Shown here: one piece after another, positions 37,462 through 46,193 of the stretch | Layout: each line of letters begins with the position of its first letter | Position numbering within the stretch: the stretch's first letter is position 1 | Source of the DNA: Cumulibacter sp047975195 | GTDB lineage: Bacteria > Actinomycetota > Actinomycetes > Mycobacteriales > Antricoccaceae | Reading direction: 5' to 3' | Length of the DNA: 64,000 nt | Assembly: GCA_047975195.1 (NCBI GenBank) | Contig: JBKEDB010000109.1 | Coordinates: forward strand, 5,026-69,025 | Made by a program: the position numbers and the translations under genes | Notes under the pieces: model-generated | What the model saw: only the letters and a program-made list of their open reading frames with translations | Told to the model about the DNA's origin: nothing | Databases searched by the model: none

Positions 37462-38181
37462 CTAGTGCTGGACGTCGATCACCACGCGAGGTGGGTCAGC
37501 GAGGGCGAAGATCCGGAATGCCTGCTCACCGGAAGTACCGAGCACGACGTGTGTGACGCCCTCGAACATGCCGTCGTTAAATAGACCGGTGATAGACGAC
37601 GTACCGCTCAACGGCAGTTCGCCGGTCGGTACGGGTACGCCGACGTCGCCGATGTGCGCACCGCCGGTAACGGCGATGTCCAGGAGCGCCTCACCGGCCA
37701 CCTTGATCTGCTGGCCAGAGCCCTGCCGGGTGGCCGTGTCGACGTACTGCGCCGTCCAGCCCGGCGTGCCAGGGCCGCTGTATTCGAGTACGACGCGGTC
37801 GTATCCGTCATGCGCCCCGCTGCGGATATCGACGGGCGCGAGCGCGGCATTGGCGCTGGCCGTCGCCGTATCGGGTGAGGTGTCGGCATCGAACGCGGCC
37901 TGATCCGGCGGTGGCGTGTGAGTGTCGTCGGCGGTGGGCGGCTGTTCGGTCCCGTCGCCGGAACTGGACGGCGTCGTGTCGCCCGGAGTGGTTGGGGTTG
38001 ATGGCGAGTCGTCGGCTGGGGCGCCGTCAGGCGGTGGGGTTGACGTCTGATCGGACGGTCCGGAACTCGCGGACGGTGGGGGAGTCGTGGGCGCCGAGTC
38101 GTCGCCGTCCGACGAACAACCGACGAGTAAGACGATCGGCAGTACCGATGCCGCGAAAAAGGTGGTTGCGTGCTGACTCAT
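37462..38181 (-). CDS. AMIN-like domain lipoprotein
   Basis: 239 residues from the ATG at 38181 (MSQHATTFFAASVLPIVLLVGCSS), a lipoprotein signal with lipobox LLVGC. A 75-residue Pro/Ser/Thr/Asp-rich linker leads to a beta-rich domain (about 110–239): DIRSGAHDGYDRVVLEYSG, GTSSITGLFNDGMFEGVTHVVLG and terminal ADPPRVVIDVQH. These are hallmarks of the AMIN-like domain of actinobacterial envelope proteins, thought to bind cell-wall or surface glycans. The 19-residue longer reading is not supported by a signal peptide. Divergent partner absent; it lies after rpoC on the opposite strand. Confidence 0.82.
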   Translation of the reverse strand: MSQHATTFFAASVLPIVLLVGCSSDGDDSAPTTPPPSASSGPSDQTSTPPPDGAPADDSPSTPTTPGDTTPSSSGDGTEQPPTADDTHTPPPDQAAFDADTSPDTATASANAALAPVDIRSGAHDGYDRVVLEYSGPGTPGWTAQYVDTATRQGSGQQIKVAGEALLDIAVTGGAHIGDVGVPVPTGELPLSGTSSITGLFNDGMFEGVTHVVLGTSGEQAFRIFALADPPRVVIDVQH

Positions 38182-38258
38182 GGCGGACCGTCCTCTCACG
38201 AACGCCCGGAGCTCGATGCTGCCGGGATGCCAAGTCACGTCGGGCGGAGCCCGCGCTG

Positions 38259-39161
38259 TTACCTCTTCGGGAAGTTGCCCGCCTTCCCGAGCAGTGCCGG
38301 AGTGTCATGCTGCAATTCACCCGCGAGAAAGCTCGCGACGCCGGTGACCTTGTCCAGGTCGATCCCCGTGGCGTAGCCCATGCGGTGCAACAGATACAGC
38401 AGATCTTCCGTGGCAATGTTGCCGGTCGCATTCGGCGCGAACGGACAGCCGCCGATCCCGCCCGCGGAAGAATCGAGCACGCGCACGCCTGCCTGCAGCG
38501 CGGCATAGGCGTTGGCGTAGCCGGTGTTGCGCGTGTTGTGGAAGTGCCCGCGGAGCCGGACGTCCGCGCCGACCTCCTGCCGAATCGCGGTGAACAACGA
38601 CGTCACCTGGCTCGGCACGGCGACGCCGATCGTGTCACCGAGCGCGATTTCGCCAGCACCCGCCCGGGCGGCGCGAGCGGCGAGTCCGATCACGACATCC
38701 GGGTCGACCTCCCCGTCGAAGGGGCAGCCGAACGAGGTGGTGAGGGTGATCGACACCGGTAGGCCAGCACCAGATACGGCGTCGATCACCTCCTCCGCGT
38801 CAGCGATGATTTCGTCCACGGTGGAATTCTGATTGCGCTGCGCGAAGCCCTCCGACGCGCTCGCGACGACGTTTATCTCGTCAACCCCGGCGGCTTGCGC
38901 GCGAGCCCAGCCACGCGGGTTCAGTACCAGACCGATGTAGGACACATCATCGCGACGCGGCACGGCCTCCATCACCGCCTCGGCGTCCGCCATCGCCGGG
39001 ACGACCTTGGGATGCACGAAAGAGACCGCTTCCAGACGCCGGACGCCGGCATCGATCAACTGCTCGATGAGGCTCACCTTGGCCCCAGTGCTCAACAGAG
39101 TCGATTCATTCTGCAAGCCGTCGCGGGCCGACACCTCGACGATTGCTACGTCAGCGCTCAT
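38259..39161 (-). CDS. mvaB: Hydroxymethylglutaryl-CoA lyase
   Basis: 300-residue DRE-TIM metallolyase splitting HMG-CoA to acetoacetate and acetyl-CoA, the last step of leucine degradation. Start MSADVAIVEVSARDGLQNES at 39161: the RDGLQNE catalytic/metal motif comes right after the start. The distal metal-binding HFHNTRNTGYANAYAAL and signature loop GGIGGCPFAPNATGNIATED with the reactive Cys are present. The upstream 48-residue extension is unlike the family. Other leucine-catabolic genes are not adjacent. Confidence 0.92.
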   Translation of the reverse strand: MSADVAIVEVSARDGLQNESTLLSTGAKVSLIEQLIDAGVRRLEAVSFVHPKVVPAMADAEAVMEAVPRRDDVSYIGLVLNPRGWARAQAAGVDEINVVASASEGFAQRNQNSTVDEIIADAEEVIDAVSGAGLPVSITLTTSFGCPFDGEVDPDVVIGLAARAARAGAGEIALGDTIGVAVPSQVTSLFTAIRQEVGADVRLRGHFHNTRNTGYANAYAALQAGVRVLDSSAGGIGGCPFAPNATGNIATEDLLYLLHRMGYATGIDLDKVTGVASFLAGELQHDTPALLGKAGNFPKR

Positions 39162-39363
39162 ACCCAAATCGTAAACGCGGGTGTGTCCGCCTGCGCCGAT
39201 CGTGGCTGAGCTGGGACCTCGCGAGTTCACATGGCGGTAACCGGTCGGTTGCGTGTCGTTGCGAGCCCAGGGCCAGGCAGTGGTTATGTTGCAGGAGTAG
39301 CCCACATCTTCATACGGACCATGCAGTCGATAACGCCTCCTCTATCACCCAGGAGAACTACAC

Positions 39364-40725
39364 ATGGCACCTCGAGTGAACCTCAGCTCACCGTCCACCG
39401 ACCCAGTGGGTCCGCCGGAGAGGGGTGAGGCTTCGCGTCGGTGCTACGTCCTGGACACCAGCGTTTTGCTGGCCGACCCCGCCGCGCTGCGCCGCTTCGG
39501 CGAGCACGACATCGTGTTGCCGATCGTGGTGATCAGCGAGCTCGAGGCCAAGCGTCACCACCCAGAACTCGGCTGGTTCGCGCGCGAGTCGCTGCGCACA
39601 CTGGATGACTTGCGCGATGAGCATGGCCGCCTCGACGGGCCGGTGCCCATTGGCGTCGAGGGCGGCACGATCCGGGTGGAACTGAACCACGTCGACGCGC
39701 AGATCCTGCCGACCGGACTGCGCGGCGGCACCAATGACGCCCGGATCCTCGCCGTGGCGGCAAATCTGGGGGCGGAGGGGCACGACGTCGTTCTGGTCAC
39801 CAAAGACATGCCTTTGCGGGTGAAGGCGGCCTCGGTGGGAGTGGCTGCCGAGGAGTACCGCGCGATTGGTGCCGTGCAAACGGGCTGGACAGGTATGCGG
39901 ACTCTCGACGTCGTCCCCGATGTGCTGGATGAACTGTTCGAATCCAACGTGATTGACCTGGACGCGGCGCGGGACTTGCCGTGCCACACCGGGGTGGTGC
40001 TCGACGCCGCCGGGGGCAGTTCCGCGCTGGGCCGTGTCACCGCGCAGAAGCAAGTTCAACTCGTGCGTGGAAATGCGGAGGCGTTCGGGCTGCGCGGACG
40101 ATCAGCCGAGCAGCGGATCGCGATGGAAACGTTGCTGGACGATTCTGTGGGCATCGTGTCTCTCGGCGGCCGTGCCGGCACCGGAAAGTCGGCGCTCGCA
40201 TTGTGTGCTGGGCTGGAGGCGGTGTTGGAGCGCCGCGTGCACAAAAAAGTGATCGTCTTTCGTCCGCTGTACGCGGTCGGCGGGCAGGACCTCGGCTATC
40301 TACCCGGCACCGAGGGCGAAAAGATGAACCCATGGGCGCAGGCCGTCTTCGACACGCTCGGGGCGGTGACGTCGCGTCAGGTGATCGATGAGGTGCTGCA
40401 ACGGGACCTGCTTGAGGTGCTGCCGTTGACGCATATCCGCGGACGCTCCTTGCACGATGCGTTCGTGATCGTTGATGAGGCGCAGTCTTTGGAGCGAAAC
40501 GTGCTGTTGACGGTGCTCAGCCGGATCGGCCAGAACTCGCGGGTGGTGCTCACCCACGACGTCGCTCAACGCGACAACCTACGGGTGGGGCGGCACGACG
40601 GCATTAATGCGGTGATCGAGGCGATGAAGGGGCACCCACTGTTTGCGCATTACACGCTCAGCCGCAGTGAACGCTCACCGATTGCGGCACTAGTGACGAC
40701 GCTGCTCGAAGGGGAGCCGCAGTAG
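39364..40725 (+). CDS. PhoH-like ATPase/RNA helicase with PIN domain
   Basis: 453-residue PIN–PhoH fusion (PhoH2 type). PIN nuclease domain at about 28–160: YVLDTSVLLADP with the first acidic residue, ISELEAKRHHPELG and GTNDARILAVAANLG. PhoH ATPase at about 225–450: Walker A GRAGTGKSALALCAG, LPGTEGEKMNPWAQAV, Walker B FVIVDEAQSLERNVLLTVLSRIG and TLSRSERSPIAALVT. Such proteins unwind and cleave RNA, and in mycobacteria form a toxin-like module with a small upstream gene; no such gene is seen here. ATG at 39364. Confidence 0.94.
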   Translation: MAPRVNLSSPSTDPVGPPERGEASRRCYVLDTSVLLADPAALRRFGEHDIVLPIVVISELEAKRHHPELGWFARESLRTLDDLRDEHGRLDGPVPIGVEGGTIRVELNHVDAQILPTGLRGGTNDARILAVAANLGAEGHDVVLVTKDMPLRVKAASVGVAAEEYRAIGAVQTGWTGMRTLDVVPDVLDELFESNVIDLDAARDLPCHTGVVLDAAGGSSALGRVTAQKQVQLVRGNAEAFGLRGRSAEQRIAMETLLDDSVGIVSLGGRAGTGKSALALCAGLEAVLERRVHKKVIVFRPLYAVGGQDLGYLPGTEGEKMNPWAQAVFDTLGAVTSRQVIDEVLQRDLLEVLPLTHIRGRSLHDAFVIVDEAQSLERNVLLTVLSRIGQNSRVVLTHDVAQRDNLRVGRHDGINAVIEAMKGHPLFAHYTLSRSERSPIAALVTTLLEGEPQ

Positions 40726-40744
40726 ACATCGGCGTGAGACAGAA

Positions 40745-40776
40745 CACCGCCCCGGCCGAGTTGGGCCGGGGCGGTG
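40745..40776. terminator. Terminator between phoH and glpX
   Basis: 13-bp perfect stem CACCGCCCCGGCC/GGCCGGGGCGGTG with a six-base loop between convergent genes; reads in both directions. Confidence 0.83.
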
Positions 40777-40792
40777 CTGTGTTCGGGGTGGA

Positions 40793-41821
40793 CTACGGCG
40801 AAACGTCTACGTCGTCGTAGTACCCGTGCACCTTTTCGATGCGGTGCCGTGCATCGATCTGTCGGATCGTCCCGGACGAGTGGCGCATCACCAGCGACGA
40901 CGACCACGCGCCGTCGCCCTCGTAGCGCACGCCGCGCAGCAACTCGCCATCGGTGATACCGGTAGCGCTGAAGAAAACGTTATCGCCGCTGACCAACTCG
41001 TTGATGCCGAGCACCCGGTCGAGGTCGTGGCCGGCGTCGATCGCCTTCTGCCGCTCGGCTTCATCTCGCGGCCAGAGTTTGCCCTGGATCTCGCCGCCCA
41101 TGCACTTCAGGGCGCACGCGGCGATGATGCCTTCGGGTGTGCCGCCGACACCGAACAGCACGTCGACACCGGAGTCGGGCCGGGCGGCAGCGATGGCACC
41201 AGCGACATCCCCGTCGGTGATGAATTTGATGCGCGCGCCGGTTGCCCGGATTTCCTCAACCAGGCCGTGATGGCGCGGGCGCTCCAGCACGCACACGGTC
41301 AGGTCGCGCACTGGGCGGCCCTTGGCTTTGCCGATCTGAGTCAGATTTTCTGCGACGGACGCATTGATGTCGATCGAGCCGACTGCGTCTGGCCCGACGG
41401 CAATCTTCTCCATGTAGAACACCGCGGACGGATCGAACATCGAACCGCGGTCGGCCATCGCAATCACGGCAATCGCGTTGGGCATGCCCTTGGCCATCAG
41501 GGTCGTGCCGTCGATGGGGTCAACGGCAACGTCGTACGCCGGACCGGTACCGGTGCCGACCTTTTCACCGTTGAACAGCATCGGGGCATGGTCTTTCTCG
41601 CCCTCGCCGATGACCACGACACCCTGCATGTCGACGGTGGAGATGAGTGAACGCATGGCGTCGACCGCAGCGCCGTCCCCGTCGATCTTTCGTCCGCGAC
41701 CGACCCATCGGGATGCCGCGAGTGCGGCCGCCTCGGTTACTCGGACGAGGTCCAAAGCAATGTTGCGATCAGGCAACTGGGTCGATTTCTGCTTCTGCAC
41801 GGACGCGTTCTCAACGGACAC
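40793..41821 (-). CDS. glpX: Class II fructose-1,6-bisphosphatase
   Basis: 342-residue GlpX-type phosphatase, the main gluconeogenic FBPase of actinobacteria. GTG start at 41821. Metal and substrate motifs are complete: GEGEKDHAPMLFNGEKVG, DPIDGTTLMAKGMPNAIAVI, GDVAGAIAAARPDSGVDVLFGVGGTPEG. Divergent from the DUF4245 gene, with 86 bases between starts that must hold both promoters; the same pairing occurs in mycobacteria. Confidence 0.95.
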   Translation of the reverse strand: MSVENASVQKQKSTQLPDRNIALDLVRVTEAAALAASRWVGRGRKIDGDGAAVDAMRSLISTVDMQGVVVIGEGEKDHAPMLFNGEKVGTGTGPAYDVAVDPIDGTTLMAKGMPNAIAVIAMADRGSMFDPSAVFYMEKIAVGPDAVGSIDINASVAENLTQIGKAKGRPVRDLTVCVLERPRHHGLVEEIRATGARIKFITDGDVAGAIAAARPDSGVDVLFGVGGTPEGIIAACALKCMGGEIQGKLWPRDEAERQKAIDAGHDLDRVLGINELVSGDNVFFSATGITDGELLRGVRYEGDGAWSSSLVMRHSSGTIRQIDARHRIEKVHGYYDDVDVSP

Positions 41822-41907
41822 AGGCGGTCTCCTTAGCAGCGGGTTTCATCCATACTATGCAGCGGGGTCAGTGCGTTTGACGACGGCACACCAGGCATGA
41901 TTGACCG

Positions 41908-42477
41908 GTGGCCGATACCCAGCCCTACCGCCCGCGCAAGCGCGGTTACGAAACGATCCGGGACATGCTCTGGTCCCTGATCCCGATCGTCGTCCTCATC
42001 CTGGGGTTCGTCTACTTCTGCGGACCTGGCGACGAGGTCACCAGGGTGGACCCTGCAGGGGACATTCGCGCGGCAGCGGACGCCGTGTCATACGACCTGT
42101 ATGCCCCGCACGATCTTCCGGACGCGTGGGCGCCGACGTCCTCGGTGTTGTTACGCGACGACGATGAAGACAAGACAATCTTGGGGTTATCGATCGGCTA
42201 CGTCACGCCCGATGAAGATTACGCACGGTTCGTCATCAGTTCACAAGGGCGCGAGGAGACGATCGATACGGCATTGGCCAACGCGAACGTGATCGATGAT
42301 CCTGATGGCGAGCCCGCCGAGATGGCCGGTTTGACGTGGGTTCCGATGAGCACCAGCGCGGGCCGCGCTCTGGTGGCAGAAGGTTCCGGGTTCGTCGTCG
42401 TCATCGCGGGCACCGCCGAATACTCTGAATTGCGCGAACTCGCCGGTTCGGTTGCCACCGCTGCCCCAGTCGAATAA
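41908..42477 (+). CDS. DUF4245 membrane-anchored protein
   Basis: 189-residue protein with an N-terminal cytoplasmic Arg-rich stretch, one membrane anchor (MLWSLIPIVVLILGFVYFCG) and an extracytoplasmic domain matching DUF4245 (RAAADAVSYDLYAPHDLPDAWAPTS … GLSIGYVTPDEDYARFVIS … EYSELRELAGSV). GTG start at 41908. Function unknown; conserved in actinobacteria beside glpX and the xseAB genes, as here. Convergent with xseB, the stops abutting. Confidence 0.88.
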   Translation: MADTQPYRPRKRGYETIRDMLWSLIPIVVLILGFVYFCGPGDEVTRVDPAGDIRAAADAVSYDLYAPHDLPDAWAPTSSVLLRDDDEDKTILGLSIGYVTPDEDYARFVISSQGREETIDTALANANVIDDPDGEPAEMAGLTWVPMSTSAGRALVAEGSGFVVVIAGTAEYSELRELAGSVATAAPVE

Positions 42478-42738
42478 TTAGTCGCCGCCAGCTTGCTCGG
42501 CGCGTTCGATCGCCGCATCGAGGCGTTCCTGCGCCCCATCGAGCAGTCGTTGGCAGGCGTTGGCCAGCCGTTCGCCTCGTTCCCACAGTGCGATGGACTC
42601 CGCGAGGCTCGCGCCGCCGGCTTCCAGCGACTGCACGACCTCTCCCAACGCCTGTCGAGCCTGTTCATACGTGAGGCCGTCATCCGGGTGCGGCCCCTCG
42701 TGCGTGCCGTCGGCCGGCGGGTCGTACGGCTGGCTCAT
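42478..42738 (-). CDS. xseB: Exodeoxyribonuclease VII small subunit
   Basis: 86-residue XseB: a helical protein with the conserved LTYEQARQALGEVVQSLEAG and SLAESIALWERGERLANACQ. The ATG overlaps the xseA stop (ATGA). Several copies bind one XseA and regulate its single-strand exonuclease activity. Confidence 0.94.
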   Translation of the reverse strand: MSQPYDPPADGTHEGPHPDDGLTYEQARQALGEVVQSLEAGGASLAESIALWERGERLANACQRLLDGAQERLDAAIERAEQAGGD

Positions 42739-43964
42739 GCCTGCTCCTTGGGGTGTGTGTTCTCTACGGTGACGTCGATGCGACCATCGGATACCAACGC
42801 GCTGAGGTGATCGCCCGAGGTGACTGCGGTGTCCGTGACGACCGTGCCGTCCGCTCGCTGTAGTACGGCGTACCCACGCTGCAACGTGGCGGTTGGTGAC
42901 AGCGCAGTCACCCGTGCGCGTGCCGTGGCAAGCGACTCCCGTTCGAGCGCGAGATGGTGCGTCAGCGTGCGGCGAACGCGCTCAAGGCCGCGGTCGATGT
43001 CCTCACGCCGCGAGGTGATCATGCTCGCGGGGTCGGCCAGCACCGGACGGGAGGTGAGCTGATCGAGGTGGTGGTAGCCGGCGTCGATGGCGCGTTGCAG
43101 CGTACGCCGGATTTGCTCGCGTCCCCGAGCGATCATGGCGTACTCCTCGGCGACATCCGGAACCACCTTTTTCGCGGCGTCGGTCGGCGTGGAAGCGCGC
43201 ACGTCCGCGACATAGTCCAGTAGGGGAGTGTCCGGCTCGTGCCCGATGGCGCTGATCACCGGGGTGGTCATGCGGGATACCGACCGCACCAGCGATTCGT
43301 CGCTGAACGGCAGCAGATCTTCGACGGACCCGCCGCCGCGCGCGACGATAATGACGTCGACCTTCTTGTCGGCATCGAGCCTGCGCAGCGCGTCGATCAC
43401 CTCGCCGGCGGCGGTACGGCCTTGGACGGCGACATTCAGCACGGTGAACTGCACGGCAGGCCATCGCTTGCGCGCATTCGTCAGCACGTCCTTCTCGGCA
43501 GCGCTGTCGCGACCAGTGATCAGCCCGATACGGGCGGGCAGGAACGGCAGTCGGCGTTTCAGCCCCGGGGCAAACAGGCCCTCGGCGTCCAGCGCCTTGC
43601 GGAGTCGTTCAATTCGCGCGAGTAGGTCGCCGAGCCCGACGGGCCGGATTTCGCGGGCTCGCATCGAAAACTGGCCGCGCGCCGCGTAGAACTCCGGCTT
43701 GCAGTGCATGACGATGCGGCTGCCTTCGGCGACTCCGCCCTCGACTGCCTGCAGTACGGAGGCCTGCACCGTGACCGGTAGCGAGTACGGCGCTTCGACG
43801 TCACGCAGGGTGAGGTAGGCGAGTTTCGTGCCTGAACGGACGTTGAGTTGCGCGATCTCACCCTCGAGCCATACAGCACCGAGTCGAGCGATCCAGCCCT
43901 CGATCTTGCCCGCGATGACGCGAACCGAGTACGGGTCTTCGGGGCTGCGTGGATTTGCCGCCAC
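42735..43964 (-). CDS. xseA: Exodeoxyribonuclease VII large subunit
   Basis: 409-residue catalytic subunit. N-terminal OB fold (IEGWIARLGAVWLEGEIAQLN), the catalytic region RIGLITGRDSAAEKDVLTNARKR … VDVIIVARGGGSVEDLLPFSDESLVRSV and PVISAIGHEPDTPLLDYVADVRASTPTDAA, and a C-terminal coiled-coil segment for XseB. It acts in mismatch repair and degradation of single-stranded ends. Upstream by three bases is the lipid-droplet-type protein gene. Confidence 0.95.
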   Translation of the reverse strand: MAANPRSPEDPYSVRVIAGKIEGWIARLGAVWLEGEIAQLNVRSGTKLAYLTLRDVEAPYSLPVTVQASVLQAVEGGVAEGSRIVMHCKPEFYAARGQFSMRAREIRPVGLGDLLARIERLRKALDAEGLFAPGLKRRLPFLPARIGLITGRDSAAEKDVLTNARKRWPAVQFTVLNVAVQGRTAAGEVIDALRRLDADKKVDVIIVARGGGSVEDLLPFSDESLVRSVSRMTTPVISAIGHEPDTPLLDYVADVRASTPTDAAKKVVPDVAEEYAMIARGREQIRRTLQRAIDAGYHHLDQLTSRPVLADPASMITSRREDIDRGLERVRRTLTHHLALERESLATARARVTALSPTATLQRGYAVLQRADGTVVTDTAVTSGDHLSALVSDGRIDVTVENTHPKEQA

Positions 43965-43967
43965 CGG

Positions 43968-44945
43968 CTACTTCTGCAGGGTGTCGAGACGGGCGCGGAG
44001 CATCCCGAGTACGGCGGGACGGTTACGCGTGGCCTCCTCGTAGCCGATGAGTTCGGTGATTTGTGCGGTGCGTAGTGACTTCAGCCGAGTGCGTAGTTGC
44101 GGGATGGTGAGGGTATCGAACTCGGGTAAGGATTGGGGTGCGCCCGGAGTCGACGCCGCGCGTGGGCTAGCTGCGTCTGCCTGGGCCGCGGTGACCGGGG
44201 GTTCGACCGGATCGTTCGCTGCGGCGCTCGGAGAATCGGCGACGTCGTGGATCGGTGCAGCGTCTGGGGCCGCCTTCGTGGCGGGTGCCGATTTATTGGT
44301 CGCGATCCCAGTCGATGCCTTCGCTGGCGTTGCACTCTTGGCGGCTGACTTGTTGGCGGGGGCCGCCTTCTTGGCGGGGGCCGCCTTCTTGGCGGGGGCT
44401 GCTTTCTTGGTGGGGGCCGCCTTTTTGGCAGGTGCGTTCTTCTTGGCGGGTGCGGACTTCTTCGTGCTGCGTGGTTTCTTGACTGGTGCGGGTGCCTCGA
44501 TGGAGTCATTCGCGCTCGCCGTTGATTCATCGCGCTCGCCGCCGGTGCCTGCGCCGTGTCGCGCTACGGGCAGGTCGTCGGCGTCCTGCAGGTCGAAGGC
44601 CGATCCCGGGCCGAGCCCCGCGGCGGCGAGCTCGTCGTCCTGGGGGTGATCGGAGGGCAGATCCTCATCGAAGGTCGCCCACGGCGGAACCTCTTCGGAC
44701 GGTTCTTGCAACGCGCCGAGGAACTCCTCGCCGCGCGCCACCCATTGCGCGTACTGCTGCTGCACCTTCAGTGATTTCGCGGCGAGATGAGTCAGCAAGG
44801 AGGTGGGCAACTGTCCGGCACGTTCGGGCAGGTTCTTGGCGTCGTGGACCATCGTCACCGCGATACCGGCGATGGCCTTCAACGGCGACGGCAGGTCGGC
44901 CGGGAGGAAGGCCGCTACGGAAGGAGGCACTGGCGAAGAAGGCAT
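43968..44945 (-). CDS. Lipid-droplet-associated (MLDS-type) protein with histone-like Lys/Ala insert
   Basis: 325 residues from ATG at 44945 (MPSSPVPPSVAAFLPADLP). The N-terminal amphipathic region (PLKAIAGIAVTMVHDAKNLP … SLKVQQQYAQWVARGEEFL) and C-terminal helix bundle (LPEFDTLTIPQLRTRLKSL … IGYEEATRNRPAVLGMLRARL) match the small lipid-droplet protein group of Rhodococcus and the mycobacterial gene next to xseA. Between them lies an acidic linker and then about 80 residues of PAKKA-type repeats resembling histone H1 tails. Rhodococcus MLDS is reported to tether DNA to lipid droplets; the basic repeat here would suit that. The plus-strand Ala/Gly frame over the repeats is a shadow. Confidence 0.8.
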   Translation of the reverse strand: MPSSPVPPSVAAFLPADLPSPLKAIAGIAVTMVHDAKNLPERAGQLPTSLLTHLAAKSLKVQQQYAQWVARGEEFLGALQEPSEEVPPWATFDEDLPSDHPQDDELAAAGLGPGSAFDLQDADDLPVARHGAGTGGERDESTASANDSIEAPAPVKKPRSTKKSAPAKKNAPAKKAAPTKKAAPAKKAAPAKKAAPANKSAAKSATPAKASTGIATNKSAPATKAAPDAAPIHDVADSPSAAANDPVEPPVTAAQADAASPRAASTPGAPQSLPEFDTLTIPQLRTRLKSLRTAQITELIGYEEATRNRPAVLGMLRARLDTLQK

Positions 44946-45019
44946 GTCTCTAGATTGCCCTATGTGGCCTATGCCGCGCACGGGCGGCACTCGTGCGTTT
45001 GCCTGCGTAGTCTGGAGTC

Positions 45020-46039
45020 ATGGATTCGCACGCGCCCGATCTCAGTCCGCAGGCACTCTCCTCGACGTCCTCCGGCACCGGCAAGAAGGTATTGCTGGCC
45101 AACCCCCGCGGCTATTGCGCGGGCGTCGATCGAGCGGTCGTGACCGTCGAGAAGGCTCTCGAGTTGTACGGCGCTCCTGTGTACGTGCGCAAGCAGATCG
45201 TGCACAACGTACACGTCGTACGCACGCTGGAGAAGCGCGGTGCAATTTTTGTCGAGGAGACCGATGAAGTCCCCGAGGGGTCGATCGTGGTGTTCTCTGC
45301 ACACGGTGTCGCGCCGACGGTGCATGAAGAGGCGAAGGCGCTGAATCTGCGCACGATCGACGCGACGTGCCCGCTGGTCACCAAGGTGCATATGGAAGCG
45401 CGCCGTTTCGCCTCCGACGACTTCGACATCCTGCTCATCGGGCACGAAGGCCACGAGGAGGTTGTCGGGACCTCGGGTGAGGCTCCCGAACATATCCACC
45501 TGATTGATGGGCCGGATGACGTGGCGAACGTGCAGGTTCGTGACCCCGAGCGGGTCGTGTGGCTATCGCAGACCACGCTGTCGGTTGACGAGACGATGCG
45601 AACGGTAGCCGCACTCAAGGAGCGGTTCCCGAAGTTGATATCACCGCCGAGTGACGACATCTGCTACGCCACCCAGAACCGTCAGATGGCGGTGAAGCGT
45701 TTTGCCGGCCAGTGCGATCTCGTGCTGGTGGTCGGGTCGCGCAACTCCTCGAACTCGGTGCGGTTGGTCGAGGTCGCGCTTGAATGTGGCGCCCGCGCGT
45801 CCCACCTCATCGACTACCCGGAGGACATCGACCTCGCGTGGCTGGAAGGAGTGCAGACCGTCGGCTTGACCAGCGGCGCTTCCGTGCCTGATGACCTGGT
45901 GCGCGGTGTGCTCGCGGTGCTGTCGCAGCACGGTTTCGATGATGTCGAGGTGGTGACCGAGGCTGAGGAGCGTTTGACGTTCTCCCTGCCTCGTGAGCTT
46001 AAGAAGGATCTGCGGGCAGCATCGCCCGCATCGTCGTAG
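45020..46039 (+). CDS. ispH: 4-hydroxy-3-methylbut-2-enyl diphosphate reductase
   Basis: 339-residue iron-sulfur enzyme for the last step of the non-mevalonate isoprenoid pathway, giving IPP and DMAPP. The three cluster cysteines are in NPRGYCAGVDRAV, IDATCPLVTKVHMEA and DDICYATQNRQMAVK; HGVAPTVHEEA, GHEGHEEVVGTSGEAP and SRNSSNSVRLVEVA are also conserved. ATG at 45020. Divergent from the lipid-droplet gene, the same arrangement as in mycobacteria. Confidence 0.96.
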   Translation: MDSHAPDLSPQALSSTSSGTGKKVLLANPRGYCAGVDRAVVTVEKALELYGAPVYVRKQIVHNVHVVRTLEKRGAIFVEETDEVPEGSIVVFSAHGVAPTVHEEAKALNLRTIDATCPLVTKVHMEARRFASDDFDILLIGHEGHEEVVGTSGEAPEHIHLIDGPDDVANVQVRDPERVVWLSQTTLSVDETMRTVAALKERFPKLISPPSDDICYATQNRQMAVKRFAGQCDLVLVVGSRNSSNSVRLVEVALECGARASHLIDYPEDIDLAWLEGVQTVGLTSGASVPDDLVRGVLAVLSQHGFDDVEVVTEAEERLTFSLPRELKKDLRAASPASS

Positions 46040-46042
46040 CCT

Positions 46043-46085
46043 CGGCCCGCCGCGTTGAGCCAAGTCGGCCCGCCGCGTTGAGCCA
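46043..46085 (+). repeat. Tandem 20-base repeat after ispH
   Basis: CGGCCCGCCGCGTTGAGCCA occurs at 46043–46062 and again at 46066–46085 separated by AGT. It lies just past the ispH stop; it may be a small slippage duplication. Confidence 0.8.
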
Positions 46086-46193
46086 GGCAGCCCGCGTCGG
46101 ATATGCGCGGATGTCGCTTCCGGCGATTGGTGATCACGCAGGATCGGCTAGTCGGGTGGAGGCGGGCCTGTCGAGATCGAGACCACCTATGCC

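Noticed and set aside
44330..44420. Short tandem repeats first considered as CRISPR-like
   Set aside because: They are in-frame Lys/Ala codon repeats of a coding gene, without spacers of constant length.
44047..44649. Plus-strand Ala/Gly-rich hydrophobic frame resembling a membrane protein
   Set aside because: It is the complement of the Lys/Ala repeat in the lipid-droplet gene; hydrophobicity comes from reading AAG/GCC repeats backwards.
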